Of a DNA stretch of 64,000 nt, positions 1 to 8,941 are shown piece by piece. Made by a program: the position numbers and the translations under genes. This DNA comes from Rhizobium leguminosarum. GTDB lineage: Bacteria > Pseudomonadota > Alphaproteobacteria > Rhizobiales > Rhizobiaceae. Below the pieces are notes generated by a model. That model did no database searches. It had not been told where the DNA came from and worked only from the letters and a program-made list of their open reading frames with translations. The stretch covers positions 2,170,001 to 2,234,000 of the forward strand of contig NZ_CP025012.1 of NCBI RefSeq assembly GCF_002953715.1, in the 5' to 3' direction. Each line of letters opens with the position of its first letter. Position 1 is the first letter of the stretch.

Positions 1-1511
1 TTCTTCCACGGATTGGCGAGATCCTTGTTGCGCAGCATCTTCAGCCCGCGCGCCAGCCGCCGCCGGGTGGAATGCGGCATGATCACTTCGTCGACATAAC
101 CACGCTCGGCGGCAACGAAGGGTGAGAGAAACCGGTCCTCGTACATTTTCGTATGGGCGGCGATCTTCTCCGGATCGGCGATATCCTTGCGGAAGATGAT
201 CTCGACGGCGCCCTTGGCGCCCATCACGGCGATCTGCGCCGTCGGCCAGGCATAGTTGAGATCACCGCGCAGATGTTTCGACGCCATCACGTCATAGGCG
301 CCGCCGAAGGCCTTGCGGGTGATGACGGTGAGCTTCGGCACCGTCGCCTCGGCATAGGCGAAGAGCAGCTTGGCGCCGTGCTTGATGAGGCCACCATATT
401 CCTGCGCCGTACCCGGCAGGAAGCCCGGCACGTCGACGAAGGTGACGATCGGAATATTGAAGCAGTCGCAGAAGCGCACGAAACGGGCCGCCTTGCGTGA
501 GGCGTCGCTGTCGAGAACGCCGGCCAGCACCATCGGCTGGTTGGCGACAAAACCGACGGTGGAGCCTTCGACGCGGCCGAAGCCGCAGACGATGTTTTTG
601 GCAAAGCTCGTCTGGATCTCGAAGAAATCCCCCTCGTCGGCCACCTTCCGGATCAGTTCCTTGATGTCGTAAGGCTTGTTGGAACTCGCCGGCACCAGCG
701 TGTCGAGCGAGGTGTCGATCTCAGTCACCGACTGGTAACATTCGATCTCCGGCAGCGGCGCGGTATTCGAAAGCGGCAGGAAATCGATCAGCCGGCGAAC
801 CTGCAAGAGCGTTTCGACATCATTGTCATAGGCGCCATCGGCGATCGACGAGCGCACCGTATGCACCACGGCGCCGCCGAGTTCTTCGGCCGTCACCGTC
901 TCGTTGGTCACGGTTTTCACCACATCGGGACCGGTGACGAACATATAGGAGGTATCGCGCACCATGAAAATGAAATCGGTCATCGCAGGCGAATAGACGT
1001 CACCGCCGGCGCAGGGACCCATGATCACCGAGATCTGCGGTATGACGCCGGAGGCGAGCACATTGCGCTGGAATACTTCGGCATAACCGCCGAGGGCCGC
1101 CACGCCCTCCTGGATGCGGGCGCCGCCGGCATCATAGATGCCGACGATCGGCGCGCGGTTCTTCAGCGCCATGTCCTGCACCTTCATGATCTTCTCGGCA
1201 TGCGCTTCCGATAGCGAGCCGCCGAAGACGGTGAAGTCCTTGGCGAAGACGAACACCGTACGACCATTGACCGTGCCCCAGCCGGTGACGACGCCGTCGC
1301 CGGCAATCCGGCTCTTATCCATGCCGAAATCGGTAGAGCGGTGTTCGACGAACATGTCGAACTCCTCGAAGGAGCCTTCGTCGAGGAAGAGGTCGATGCG
1401 CTCGCGCGCCGTCAGCTTGCCGCGTTTGTGCTGGGCGTCGATGCGCGCCTCGCCGCCACCGAGGCGGGCGATGCCGCGACGCCGTTCCAGTTCCTCGAGA
1501 ATTTCCTTCAT
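1..1511 (-). CDS. pccB: Propionyl-CoA carboxylase beta chain (3' end cut by window edge)
   Basis: Carboxyltransferase subunit of a biotin-dependent acyl-CoA carboxylase, most likely propionyl-CoA carboxylase, which makes methylmalonyl-CoA in the cytoplasm. About 503 residues are in the window; the family is near 510, so only a few C-terminal residues are missing. The N-terminal carboxyltransferase half carries [11 protein letters not shown] and [13 protein letters not shown]. The C-terminal half carries [14 protein letters not shown] and the [11 protein letters not shown] oxyanion region. The ATG at 1511 follows GGGAG at a good distance. It is last in a minus-strand gene run starting at crcB. 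The alpha (biotin) subunit would lie beyond the left edge. Substrate choice between propionyl- and another acyl-CoA is inferred from the family. Confidence 0.93.
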   Translation of the reverse strand, partial: MKEILEELERRRGIARLGGGEARIDAQHKRGKLTARERIDLFLDEGSFEEFDMFVEHRSTDFGMDKSRIAGDGVVTGWGTVNGRTVFVFAKDFTVFGGSLSEAHAEKIMKVQDMALKNRAPIVGIYDAGGARIQEGVAALGGYAEVFQRNVLASGVIPQISVIMGPCAGGDVYSPAMTDFIFMVRDTSYMFVTGPDVVKTVTNETVTAEELGGAVVHTVRSSIADGAYDNDVETLLQVRRLIDFLPLSNTAPLPEIECYQSVTEIDTSLDTLVPASSNKPYDIKELIRKVADEGDFFEIQTSFAKNIVCGFGRVEGSTVGFVANQPMVLAGVLDSDASRKAARFVRFCDCFNIPIVTFVDVPGFLPGTAQEYGGLIKHGAKLLFAYAEATVPKLTVITRKAFGGAYDVMASKHLRGDLNYAWPTAQIAVMGAKGAVEIIFRKDIADPEKIAAHTKMYEDRFLSPFVAAERGYVDEVIMPHSTRRRLARGLKMLRNKDLANPWK

Positions 1512-1557
1512 GCGATCTCCCTCGCCGCTGCGGGCGGCCGGCGGTTAGATTATGTGC

Positions 1558-1609
1558 TAGAGCATGATGCCGAAAAGTGTGCGCGGTTTTCGGTCAACAT
1601 CATGCTCTA
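1558..1609. repeat. Palindromic intergenic repeat, AGAGCATGATG family
   Basis: A 52-bp element with 12-bp terminal inverted arms (TAGAGCATGATG and CATCATGCTCTA). Its core holds GAAAAGTGT and GGTTTTCGG. The same element lies inverted at 12161-12212, and a shorter variant lies at 47598-47630. It resembles the dispersed palindromic (RIME-like) elements known from rhizobial intergenic regions. It sits between pccB and the lipoprotein gene and could fold in RNA. Confidence 0.85.
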
Positions 1610-1614
1610 ACTAT

Positions 1615-2073
1615 TTAGCGCCCGCGCCCGCTGAGTGAGAAAACCGAGCGTATCCTTGCTGCGGCGTCCTCGGCCAGGATCTCATCGGCAAGCTTGGGAT
1701 CGGCAGCGATGCTGGTGACGTCGAAGGCGCTGACGGCGATGACCGAGCCGTCCTCGACCGAGGCCGCGTCGATGCTGATCTTGGCGACGTTGCGGTCCTT
1801 CTGGAAGCCGAGACCCTTTTGGATAGAAACCACGCGGATCGTCAGCACCACCCGCGGCAGCACGGTGTCGCGCACGGTGGCGTTGATCGCCGCGTTGACG
1901 CGGTCGTTGATGCCGGAAAGCAGCTCGGCCGGCATGTTCGGACCGGAGAGAACGACGGCGCTGCGCACATCATAGACCGGCGCCTCCGGCTTGGTGGCCG
2001 AGAGGCTGACGCAGGCCGTGAGCGCGATACAGACAAGTGCGGCCCGGCAAAAACACGACCTCAGCCAATTCAT
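1615..2073 (-). CDS. Small putative lipoprotein, unknown function
   Basis: 152 residues from the ATG at 2073. A longer frame opens at 2124, but only the 2073 start puts a signal peptide at the N-terminus. The signal (hydrophobic stretch ending LTAC) looks like a lipobox, so the protein is probably lipidated and periplasmic. The rest is a compact mixed alpha/beta sequence with no motif I recognise (for example VVLTIRVVSIQKG). It lies between the ATP12 gene (68 nt upstream) and pccB on the same strand and ends just beyond a palindromic repeat. Function unknown. Confidence 0.7.
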   Translation of the reverse strand: MNWLRSCFCRAALVCIALTACVSLSATKPEAPVYDVRSAVVLSGPNMPAELLSGINDRVNAAINATVRDTVLPRVVLTIRVVSIQKGLGFQKDRNVAKISIDAASVEDGSVIAVSAFDVTSIAADPKLADEILAEDAAARIRSVFSLSGRGR

Positions 2074-2140
2074 TGCAAAATCCCGCACCACCCCGTTGGA
2101 GTCGCAGACTTCGTCATAATGCATTGGAAGGCAATATGTT

Positions 2141-2926
2141 TCAGGCGCTTAGGGCGAAAAAAACATCCGCTGCGGCTTTGAACTCGGCAAAGCGCTTGGC
2201 CCGCCGCTGCTCGGCTTCCTCGTCGCTGCCCCAATGCTCGATCGTCCAGTCCTCGTCGAGATGGGCAAGCGACCAGGCCTCCTCCACCGTCACCCGGCCC
2301 TCGGCGAAGGCAAGCGCCAGGATCGCCGAGCCGGTCAGCGTGGTGACTGTGTGGAGGGCGGCCAGCGCCATCGGGCTATCATATCTCGCGAGCGTAACGG
2401 CGAAGGCGGCCGTCGCCTCGCGCGGCTGCTCCTGCGGCATCACCCCTTCGACGAGGATGAAGCGGGCGCCGAGATCGGTCGCTGCCCAGTCGATCACCGG
2501 ATCCCAGTGCTCGGCCTGGCGTTCGACCAACAGTTCCGGCTCCTCGGCGCGGTAGCAGATGAGGTCGCTGGATGAAAAGCGCAATATATCCTCGAAGATC
2601 GCCTGCGCGTTGGCGGCAACGCCGTCGATTGCGGTGTTGACGAGCCGGGTCACCGGCATGCTCACCGGGTTGATCTCTTCGCCCTGCACCTGCCATTCGG
2701 CGGCGACAAGCCGCGCGAGTGCCTCGGTCGGCACGGCGAGAACCTGGCGCGCCGGCGTGCGCACCATCTTGCCGTCGAGCGTGATCGCAAAACCAGCCTC
2801 GTGCTCGGCAACGGAGACGCCGGTATAGAAGCGCTTCGGCAGCGGCTTCTTCATCTGGATCTGCGCGCGGCGGATGGGATCGGGATGGCTCAGGCCTTCG
2901 GAAAGGTCGTTCAGCAGATCGCGCAT
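2141..2926 (-). CDS. ATP12-family F1-ATPase assembly chaperone
   Basis: 261 residues matching the ATP12 family, which binds the F1 alpha subunit and prevents its aggregation during ATP synthase assembly. ATP12 homologues are characteristic of alphaproteobacteria and mitochondria. Supporting stretches are KRFYTGVSV near residue 31, TLDGKMVRTPAR near 50, VAAEWQ near 75 and DLICYRAEEPELL near 124. It starts 9 nt after the HAD phosphatase stop, so the two are almost certainly co-transcribed. Role is assigned from family only. Confidence 0.88.
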   Translation of the reverse strand: MRDLLNDLSEGLSHPDPIRRAQIQMKKPLPKRFYTGVSVAEHEAGFAITLDGKMVRTPARQVLAVPTEALARLVAAEWQVQGEEINPVSMPVTRLVNTAIDGVAANAQAIFEDILRFSSSDLICYRAEEPELLVERQAEHWDPVIDWAATDLGARFILVEGVMPQEQPREATAAFAVTLARYDSPMALAALHTVTTLTGSAILALAFAEGRVTVEEAWSLAHLDEDWTIEHWGSDEEAEQRRAKRFAEFKAAADVFFALSA

Positions 2927-2935
2927 GGGCTCACC

Positions 2936-3589
2936 TCAGGAAAAATGACGCAATATCTCGTTTGGATGGTAGGCGATCGCATCAGCGCCGTTGGCGATCA
3001 GCTCACCCACACTGGCATAGCCCCAGGCAACGCCGATCGCCTTGGCGCCGGCAGCCTTTGCCATCTGCATATCGTAAACCGCATCGCCGATGACAATGGT
3101 GTCGGCAGCATTCATGCCGGTTTCATCGCAGCATTCCGTCACCATGGCCGGATGCGGTTTGGAGGGGCAATCGTCGGCGGTGCGTGCGACGATGAAATGC
3201 TTGTCGAAGCCATGCGTCTCCATCACGAGCTTGAGCCCGCGCCTGGATTTGCCCGTCACCACGCCGATCAGCAGGTCATCGCGTCCACTGATCGCGTCGA
3301 TCATCTCGCGGATGCCGGGAAACAGCGGCTCCTTGTAATCGAGATCCTGACGCACGATCGAGAACAGCGATTTGTAATGCGCCGTCATGTCGATGTCTTC
3401 CTGCTCCACATGCTGCCTGCCCTGCATGCGGGCAATCGCAATATCGAGGGACAGGCCGATAATGGCCTTGGTGTCTTCAAAGCGCGGTTCCGGCTTGCCG
3501 AACTTATCGAAGGTCCTGCGCATGGTTTCGTGGATCAGGCCGGCGCTATCGACCAGGGTGCCATCGCAATCAAAAAGCGCCAGTTTCAT
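2936..3589 (-). CDS. HAD-superfamily phosphatase (phosphoglycolate phosphatase-like)
   Basis: 217 residues from the ATG at 3589; an upstream extension of the frame lies inside the pseudouridine synthase gene. HAD motif I is FDCDGTLVDS at residues 4-13 with nucleophile Asp5 and acid Asp7. Motif II is GVVTGKS, and the acidic motif IV is IGDAVYDMQMA. A helical cap lies between motifs I and II, as in phosphoglycolate phosphatase-like HADs. The start overlaps the upstream stop as ATGA, showing translational coupling. The substrate cannot be read from the sequence. Confidence 0.88.
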   Translation of the reverse strand: MKLALFDCDGTLVDSAGLIHETMRRTFDKFGKPEPRFEDTKAIIGLSLDIAIARMQGRQHVEQEDIDMTAHYKSLFSIVRQDLDYKEPLFPGIREMIDAISGRDDLLIGVVTGKSRRGLKLVMETHGFDKHFIVARTADDCPSKPHPAMVTECCDETGMNAADTIVIGDAVYDMQMAKAAGAKAIGVAWGYASVGELIANGADAIAYHPNEILRHFS

Positions 3590-4578
3590 TCGGCGTCCCT
3601 TTCGGCGCTGGCGAGATCGAGGCCGAGAAGGTTCCAGGTTTGCACCATATGCGACGGCAGCGGCGCGCTGATCCGCAGGCGCCCGCCGGAGGGGTGCGGA
3701 ATGTCGATGTGACGCGCGTGCAGATGCAGCTTCTTCTGGACGCCGCCAGGAAAATCCCAATTCGGATCGTCGTCGAAATATTTCGGATCGCCGATGATCG
3801 GATGGCCGATATGCAGCGCGTGCACACGCAGCTGATGGGTCCGTCCGGTATAGGGTTCCATCTCCAGCCAGGCGAGGTTCTGGGCGGCGGTTTCGAGCAC
3901 ACGATAGAAGGAAACGGCGTGATCTGCTCCGTCCTCGCCGTGCTTGGCGATGCGCATGCGGTCGCCGTCGGCCGTCGGCTCCTTGACGAGCCAGGTCGAG
4001 ATCTTGTCCTCGTGTTTGCGCGGCACACCCTTGACCAGCGCCCAGTAGGTCTTCTTGGTGTCGCGCTCGCGGAAGGCCGCCGTCAGCTTCTGCGCGGCGC
4101 CGCGCGTGCGGGCGATGACGAGAACGCCCGAGGTGTCGCGGTCGAGACGGTGAACGAGCCGCGGCTTCTCGCCCTTCGGGCTGGTCCAGGCTTCGAGCAT
4201 CTGGTCGATATGTCTGGCGACGCCGGAGCCACCCTGCACGGCAAGACCGGGTGGCTTGTTGAGCACGATCACCTTGTCGTCCTCGTGCAGCACCATGCGC
4301 GACAGGAGTTCGAAATCGGTCGAATGCTTGAGATCCTTGCCGGCGATCGGTCCGGATTTCAGCTTGGCATCGACATCGAGCGGCGGCACGCGCACCGTCT
4401 GGCCGGGCTGCACGCGCGCATCCGATTTGACACGTCCGCCGTCGACGCGCACCTGGCCGGAGCGCAGCAGCTTCTGCAGCGGGCCGAAACCGAGCCCCGG
4501 AAAGTGCACCTTGAACCAGCGATCGAGCCGCATGCCGGCTTCGTCGGGTTCAACCTTGATATGTTCTATGCCAGCCAT
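3586..4578 (-). CDS. rluC: RluC/RluD-type 23S rRNA pseudouridine synthase
   Basis: 330 residues from the ATG at 4578 (MAGIEHIKV). An N-terminal S4 RNA-binding domain (about residues 10-75) precedes the RluA-type catalytic domain. The catalytic Asp is in VHRLDRDTSGVLV. The C-terminal signature GRTHQLRVH is also present. It converts uridines in 23S rRNA to pseudouridine; RluC versus RluD is not certain. The stop overlaps the HAD gene start by four bases. crcB lies upstream, separated by 94 nt that contain part of a palindromic repeat. Confidence 0.88.
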   Translation of the reverse strand: MAGIEHIKVEPDEAGMRLDRWFKVHFPGLGFGPLQKLLRSGQVRVDGGRVKSDARVQPGQTVRVPPLDVDAKLKSGPIAGKDLKHSTDFELLSRMVLHEDDKVIVLNKPPGLAVQGGSGVARHIDQMLEAWTSPKGEKPRLVHRLDRDTSGVLVIARTRGAAQKLTAAFRERDTKKTYWALVKGVPRKHEDKISTWLVKEPTADGDRMRIAKHGEDGADHAVSFYRVLETAAQNLAWLEMEPYTGRTHQLRVHALHIGHPIIGDPKYFDDDPNWDFPGGVQKKLHLHARHIDIPHPSGGRLRISAPLPSHMVQTWNLLGLDLASAERDAE

Positions 4579-4633
4579 AAGAAATCTTTCGGAAATTGCT
4601 GCGCGGGCCAAGCCGGCGTTCTTGCCGCAGCCT

Positions 4634-4672
4634 TTAGAGCATTTTCACACAAAACGGAAACCGGAAAAGAGA
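4634..4672. repeat. Partial palindromic intergenic repeat
   Basis: TTAGAGCATTTTCACAC followed by AAAACGGAAACCGGAAAA is a degenerate half of the rhizobial palindromic repeat seen complete elsewhere in the window. It fills most of the gap between crcB and the pseudouridine synthase gene. Confidence 0.5.
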
Positions 4673-5050
4673 TCAGGCCAAAGCGCGCATGACAGCAAGG
4701 CCTGCGATGACGGCCGCCATCGAAAATCCGACGCTCGCAGCGATATAAATGCCGCCGGCGACAGCCTCGCCGCGTTCGAACAGCGAGATGGCATCCAGCG
4801 AGAAGGCCGAAAAAGTGGTGAAGCCACCGAGGAAACCGGTGATCAGCAAAAGGCGCAGTTCCGTTGAGGCGTTGAACTTCCGCGCGATGAGCTCGGCGAA
4901 GACGCCGATGACGAAGCAGCCGACGACATTGACGGCGAGCGTGCCCCAGGGGAATGCCGGGCCCATCAGCCTCAGCGCCCACTGGCCGACATAATACCTG
5001 AGAACGGAACCGATAGCGCCGCCGAAGGCGACAAGGAGAGCCTGGATCAT
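4673..5050 (-). CDS. crcB: Fluoride channel CrcB/Fluc
   Basis: 125 residues with four predicted membrane helices, the usual size of a Fluc fluoride exporter subunit, which works as a dual-topology dimer. The family signature GFLGGFTTFSAF is near residues 73-84 and the conserved Asn is in GTLAVNVVGCF. The N-terminus GGAIGSVLRYY also fits. It heads the minus-strand run leading to rluC, the HAD phosphatase, the ATP12 gene and pccB. No fluoride riboswitch is visible upstream. Confidence 0.92.
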   Translation of the reverse strand: MIQALLVAFGGAIGSVLRYYVGQWALRLMGPAFPWGTLAVNVVGCFVIGVFAELIARKFNASTELRLLLITGFLGGFTTFSAFSLDAISLFERGEAVAGGIYIAASVGFSMAAVIAGLAVMRALA

Positions 5051-5172
5051 GAGCCGGATTTACCGCCTTGCGAAAGTGATTCCAATCGAGCTCATATGAA
5101 TTCTTACCATTTTGTAAAATGCCAATGATTTTCTTATGATGGCGCCAAGATCATGCCGATACGGTGATTGGC

Positions 5173-5439
5173 ATGACCCAGCTCCTGTCCATATCGGCCA
5201 ACACCGCCGCTGTTGCTTTCGAGTCACTCCGAATCCCGCAGCGTGTCGCGACGAGCACTGCGGCGCGCGACGCACGGCGCGTTGCCGACCGGCAGTTGCA
5301 GGCCGAAGGCACCGAGGAAATAGACGAGCCCTCCAGCATCATCCAGTCGACCGAAGTTGCACTCGACTTGATGGCGAAGGGCAATCGCCAGCCGCAGGCC
5401 GGCCTGAAACAGGCGCTGCGATCCTACGAAGACGTCTGA
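5173..5439 (+). CDS. Small hypothetical protein
   Basis: 88 residues from the ATG at 5173; a GTG at 5164 is an alternative start. The product is soluble, Ala/Arg/Glu-rich and without a signal peptide. Its N-terminal TQLLSISANTAA resembles those of small flagellar/secretion-like proteins, but I cannot assign a family. The gene is followed within 21 bases by a near-ideal rho-independent terminator, which supports expression as an independent unit. Function unknown. Confidence 0.6.
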   Translation: MTQLLSISANTAAVAFESLRIPQRVATSTAARDARRVADRQLQAEGTEEIDEPSSIIQSTEVALDLMAKGNRQPQAGLKQALRSYEDV

Positions 5440-5458
5440 GGCGATCGCCTCCCAAACG

Positions 5459-5500
5459 AAAGCCCGCGACTGCGAAGACAGTCGCGGGCTTTTTGTTTTA
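5459..5500 (+). terminator. Rho-independent terminator
   Basis: A perfect 12-bp stem (AGCCCGCGACTG at 5461-5472 and CAGTCGCGGGCT at 5479-5490) with a six-base loop, followed by TTTTTGTTTT. It ends transcription of the small gene at 5173-5439. Confidence 0.92.
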
Positions 5501-5501
5501 A

Positions 5502-5545
5502 CTACAGCGCCGCGCATCTTTTCAGACGCGCAAAGGACGCTGTAG
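5502..5545. repeat. Palindromic intergenic repeat, CTACAGCG family
   Basis: Inverted arms CTACAGCG and CGCTGTAG enclose an inner hairpin (GCGC-TTTTC-GCGC type). This is another rhizobial palindromic element, lying between the terminator and the 3' end of the copper-binding fusion gene. Confidence 0.65.
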
Positions 5546-5563
5546 CACTTTGAATCGCTGCTC

Positions 5564-6556
5564 TCACTTGCCCTGGGCTGAGAGCACCTGCAGGACCAGA
5601 TCGACCTTGCCGGCCTTTTCGAAGGTCAGCGTCACCGGCACCGTGTCGCCCTGCTTGAACGGCGACTTCACCTTCTGGAACATCAGATGCAGGTTGCCGG
5701 GCTCAAGCTTGACCGTCTCGCCAGCGGCGATGGCGATGCCGTCCTTCAGCTGACGCATCCGCATGACGTTATCCTTGGTCTCCATCTCGTGGATCTGAAC
5801 CTCGCCTGATACAGGCGACGTCACGGACAGCAAGCGATCGTCCGTCTTACCGTTGTTCTTCACCGTGAAAAAGCCGCCGCCGACCGGCTGGCCGGGCAGC
5901 ATTGCCTTGGCGAATCCGCCGGAAATTTCGAGATCGCCGGCCTTGACCGTTTCTCCAGCCGGTGCGGCAGCGCCCATGCCGGACATGTTCATGCCGGCCA
6001 TATCGTCATGGTCGTGGCCATGGTCTTCGCCGGCGACGACCTTCAACAGCGGCGCCGGGCTTTTCAGTCCATGCGCGTCGCCGCCTTCCGCCGCCACCTG
6101 ATCCCAAGCCGTCACCGTCTCGCCGCACATCTGCGTCACCGGAAAGGCGAGCGAGGTGCCGGCCTCGACGCCTGATACCTTACCCTGGATGACGAAGGTA
6201 TCGTAGAAATCGTCGGAGAGATTGCCGTTCTTCCAGCGCACTTCGATCACGCCCGTCTTCACCTTGTCGCCGTGATTGTCGTAGGTCTTCTGGTAGTCGC
6301 CCTTGACCACCTCAAGCTCCCAGCCGGCCTTCGGCTGCGGTTTGGCGAAGACGAAGCCTTCCGGCAGCTTGACCCGCACTTCCGTTGTCGCCTTGCCGTC
6401 GCAGCCGTGCGGCACCTGCAGCGTGGCAAGAATGGTGCTGTCCTGCTTCGCCTCTCTGTCGAGGAAGCTCACATGCGCCTCGGCGCCGGCAAAGGCGGTC
6501 GCGTAAAGAAGGGCGGCAAGCCCGAATGTCTTGCCATATGTCTTGATAGTTTTCAT
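5564..6556 (-). CDS. Periplasmic copper-binding fusion: YcnI (DUF1775) plus PCuAC domain
   Basis: 330 residues from the ATG at 6556, which has GGAG upstream; an in-frame ATG at 6580 lacks this. A signal peptide ends at AEA, so the mature protein begins with His, as in YcnI copper-binding domains. The YcnI-like domain covers about residues 28-175. A His/Met-rich linker follows (HGHDHDD, then MAGMNMSGM). A PCuAC domain covers about 205-330 with ligands in VQIHEME, MRMRQ and LHLMF. PCuAC delivers Cu(I) for CuA assembly of cytochrome oxidase. Two binding domains joined by a metal-rich linker suggest one secreted copper shuttle. Confidence 0.88.
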   Translation of the reverse strand: MKTIKTYGKTFGLAALLYATAFAGAEAHVSFLDREAKQDSTILATLQVPHGCDGKATTEVRVKLPEGFVFAKPQPKAGWELEVVKGDYQKTYDNHGDKVKTGVIEVRWKNGNLSDDFYDTFVIQGKVSGVEAGTSLAFPVTQMCGETVTAWDQVAAEGGDAHGLKSPAPLLKVVAGEDHGHDHDDMAGMNMSGMGAAAPAGETVKAGDLEISGGFAKAMLPGQPVGGGFFTVKNNGKTDDRLLSVTSPVSGEVQIHEMETKDNVMRMRQLKDGIAIAAGETVKLEPGNLHLMFQKVKSPFKQGDTVPVTLTFEKAGKVDLVLQVLSAQGK

Positions 6557-6631
6557 CTCGGATATCTCCTCGCCGGCCACGAACCTCTCTCGGGCGGACC
6601 GGCATGCTGCGTCATGGGTTGCGGAAGCAGA

Positions 6632-7012
6632 TCAGGCGAGGATGGGAGGTGCGCGGGAATTCGGCCGGCTGACAGCGCTTGCGCCGGTAATGGCTGATAT
6701 TTCGATCGGCGCGTTGATCAGCGCGGCGAGCTTGCGCTCGAGCCAGGAGTCCACATTCGGCGCCGGCAGGATGACGGAGGCCGACAGCCGGCAGGCTTCG
6801 CAATTCGGCTTGAAGGCGACCGTCTTGCCGTCGGTGTCCTTCACGGTGATGCAGAGCGAGGCGAAGGTACCGTCGGGCAGCACATAGGCCGCTGCATCGT
6901 AGCCTTCGGAGGCGACAGCCTGAGGTGCCTGGTGGGCAAGGCCAAGCAAAAGCAGGCTCAATGCGCAAAGCATGCGCAGGAAGAGCGTCGCTTTCAGTCC
7001 GGTCTGCCGCAT
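6632..7012 (-). CDS. Small secreted protein with CxxC motif (DUF2946-like)
   Basis: 126 residues from the ATG at 7012. A signal peptide or N-terminal membrane helix (about residues 10-33) is followed by LPDGTFASLCIT and a PNCEACRLSAS motif holding a Cys-x2-Cys pair. Size, signal and CxxC pattern resemble DUF2946 proteins, which often lie beside copper genes, but the assignment is tentative. It is transcribed into the YcnI-PCuAC gene 75 nt downstream, so a shared role in copper handling is a reasonable inference. Confidence 0.7.
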   Translation of the reverse strand: MRQTGLKATLFLRMLCALSLLLLGLAHQAPQAVASEGYDAAAYVLPDGTFASLCITVKDTDGKTVAFKPNCEACRLSASVILPAPNVDSWLERKLAALINAPIEISAITGASAVSRPNSRAPPILA

Positions 7013-7174
7013 GAGATCCCCTTCAACAGCATGTCGCGATAGCCGGTTTCCCCACGGAATGCAAAAACAGATTTGCCGCAGATCGGGGCTTGGCCGGGAT
7101 ATGGCGACAAAAAATTGTCCGGTCACGACATTTGGCCTTGCCAAGCGCTGCACCCGCCGGATAATTGCGCCAAC

Positions 7175-7345
7175 CTTGTTGGGAGAAGCCGGTGCTTTCG
7201 CCACCGGTGCCGAAGGAGCAACCGCCCCGGAAACTCTCAGGCAAAAGGACCAGCAAGGGGCAGACGGAACTCTGGAGAGAAGCGTTCTCGAAACGCTCGC
7301 CGAAGGGATAACAATCTCAGGCAAAGGGACAGAGGGGGCTCAGGA
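7175..7345 (+). ncRNA. Tandem glycine riboswitch
   Basis: Two consecutive glycine aptamers. The first (about 7175-7252) has GGGAGAAGCC, GCCGAAGGAGCAA and ACTCTCAGGCAAAAGGACC. The second (about 7262-7345) has CTCTGGAGAGAAGCG, CGCCGAAGGGATAACAA and TCTCAGGCAAAGGGACAGAG. The linker between them is very short, as in the cooperative type. It lies directly upstream of gcvT-gcvH-gcvP. Such elements turn on glycine cleavage when glycine is abundant. Confidence 0.95.
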
Positions 7346-7418
7346 GAGAAGTGCGCAGCCGCGCCTTCAGATTTGAGCCCGCGCCTTCGCGAGAAGGCGC
7401 AAACCCCGGAGGCGTCTT

Positions 7419-8555
7419 TTGGACGATACTGCTGCCCTGAAGAAAACCCCGCTGCATGCCCTGCATCTTTCGCTCGGCGCCCGCATGGTGCCGTTCGCGG
7501 GTTACGACATGCCGGTGCAATACCCCGCAGGCGTCATGAAGGAGCATGTTCATACCCGCGCCGAAGCCGGCCTCTTCGATGTCTCCCACATGGGCCAGGT
7601 CATCGTGAAGGCGAAATCGGGCAGGTACGAGGATGCAGCGCTGGCGCTCGAAAGCCTGGTGCCGGTCGATATCCTTGGCCTTGCCGAAGGCCGCCAGCGT
7701 TATGGCTTCTTCACCGATGATACCGGCTGCATTCTCGACGATCTGATGATCACTCATCTCGACGATCACCTTTTCATCGTCGTCAACGCTTCCTGCAAGG
7801 AGGCCGATCTCGCTCATCTGCAGGCCCATATCGGCGATCAGTGCGACATCACCCTTCTCAACCGTGCTTTGATCGCGCTGCAGGGACCGCGCGCGGTCGA
7901 GGTTCTCGCCGAACTCTGGGCCGACGTCGCGGCGATGAAATTCATGGACGTGCGCCACTGCCGCCTGCACGATGTTTCCTGTCTTGTTTCCCGCTCCGGC
8001 TATAGCGGCGAGGACGGCTTCGAGATCTCGATTCCATCAGACAAGGCCGTGGATGTCACCATGCGGTTACTCGAACATCCCGATGTCCAGGCGATCGGCC
8101 TTGGCGCCCGCGATTCGCTGCGCCTGGAAGCCGGCCTCTGCCTCTACGGCAACGATATCGACACGACCACCTCGCCGGTCGAGGCGGCGCTGGAATGGGC
8201 CATGCAGAAGGCAAGGCGCGGCAACGGCGCGCGCGCCGGCGGCTTCCCGGGCTCTGGCCGCATCCTGTCCGAACTCGAAAACGGCGCCGCGCGCCGCCGC
8301 GTCGGCCTGAAGCCGGAAGGCAAGGCGCCGGTGCGCGGCCATGCCAAGCTCTATGCCGATGCCGAGGGCAAGGTCGAAATCGGCGAAGTCACCTCGGGCG
8401 GCTTTGGCCCCAGCGTCGAAGGCCCCGTCGCCATGGGCTACGTGCCGCTCTCCCATGCCGCGGCAGGCACACTCGTCTACGCCGAGGTGCGCGGCAAATA
8501 TCTGCCGACCGCCGTCAGCGCCCTGCCCTTCGTCACACCGACCTACAAACGCTAA
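7419..8555 (+). CDS. gcvT: Glycine cleavage system T protein (aminomethyltransferase)
   Basis: 378 residues. It transfers the methylene group from the lipoyl arm of GcvH to tetrahydrofolate, releasing ammonia. The start appears to be TTG at 7419, because GGAGG at 7408-7412 lies 6 nt before it and no ATG fits the family N-terminus. [25 protein letters not shown] and [12 protein letters not shown] are typical. The C-terminal GCV_T_C barrel ends the protein. It is the first gene behind the glycine riboswitch and is followed by gcvH after 23 nt. Confidence 0.96.
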   Translation: MDDTAALKKTPLHALHLSLGARMVPFAGYDMPVQYPAGVMKEHVHTRAEAGLFDVSHMGQVIVKAKSGRYEDAALALESLVPVDILGLAEGRQRYGFFTDDTGCILDDLMITHLDDHLFIVVNASCKEADLAHLQAHIGDQCDITLLNRALIALQGPRAVEVLAELWADVAAMKFMDVRHCRLHDVSCLVSRSGYSGEDGFEISIPSDKAVDVTMRLLEHPDVQAIGLGARDSLRLEAGLCLYGNDIDTTTSPVEAALEWAMQKARRGNGARAGGFPGSGRILSELENGAARRRVGLKPEGKAPVRGHAKLYADAEGKVEIGEVTSGGFGPSVEGPVAMGYVPLSHAAAGTLVYAEVRGKYLPTAVSALPFVTPTYKR

Positions 8556-8578
8556 ACCTTTTCCAGAGAGGACGAACA

Positions 8579-8941
8579 ATGCTGAAATTTACCGAAGAAC
8601 ACGAATGGCTGAAGATCGAAGGCGGCGTTGCGACGGTCGGAATCACCACCTATGCCGTCGATCAGCTCGGCGACCTGGTTTTCGTCGAACTGCCGGAAGT
8701 TGGCGCGACCTTCTCCAAGAACGGCAATGCCGCGACCGTTGAATCCGTCAAGGCTGCTTCAGACGTCTATTGTCCGCTTGACGGCGAGATCACCGAGGTC
8801 AATCCGGCCATCGTTGCAGATCCGTCGCTGGTCAATTCCGATCCTCAGGGCGCCGGCTGGTTCTTCAAGCTCAAGCTTGCAAATGCTGCGGACGCCGATG
8901 GCCTGCTCGACGAGGCGGCCTACAAGGAGCTCACTGCGTAA
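8579..8941 (+). CDS. gcvH: Glycine cleavage system H protein
   Basis: 120 residues, the lipoyl carrier that shuttles the aminomethyl group between GcvP, GcvT and lipoamide dehydrogenase. The lipoylated Lys is in [12 protein letters not shown] near residue 61. The N-terminal FTEEHEWL is diagnostic. GAGGA precedes the ATG at 8579. The stop and the gcvP start share a base (TAATG), so the two genes are translationally coupled. Confidence 0.97.
   Translation: MLKFTEEHEWLKIEGGVATVGITTYAVDQLGDLVFVELPEVGATFSKNGNAATVESVKAASDVYCPLDGEITEVNPAIVADPSLVNSDPQGAGWFFKLKLANAADADGLLDEAAYKELTA

Noticed and set aside
5051..5172. Fluoride riboswitch before crcB
   Set aside because: The gap lacks the conserved fluoride-aptamer core on the minus strand; only a short AT palindrome (CATTTTGTAAAATG) is present.
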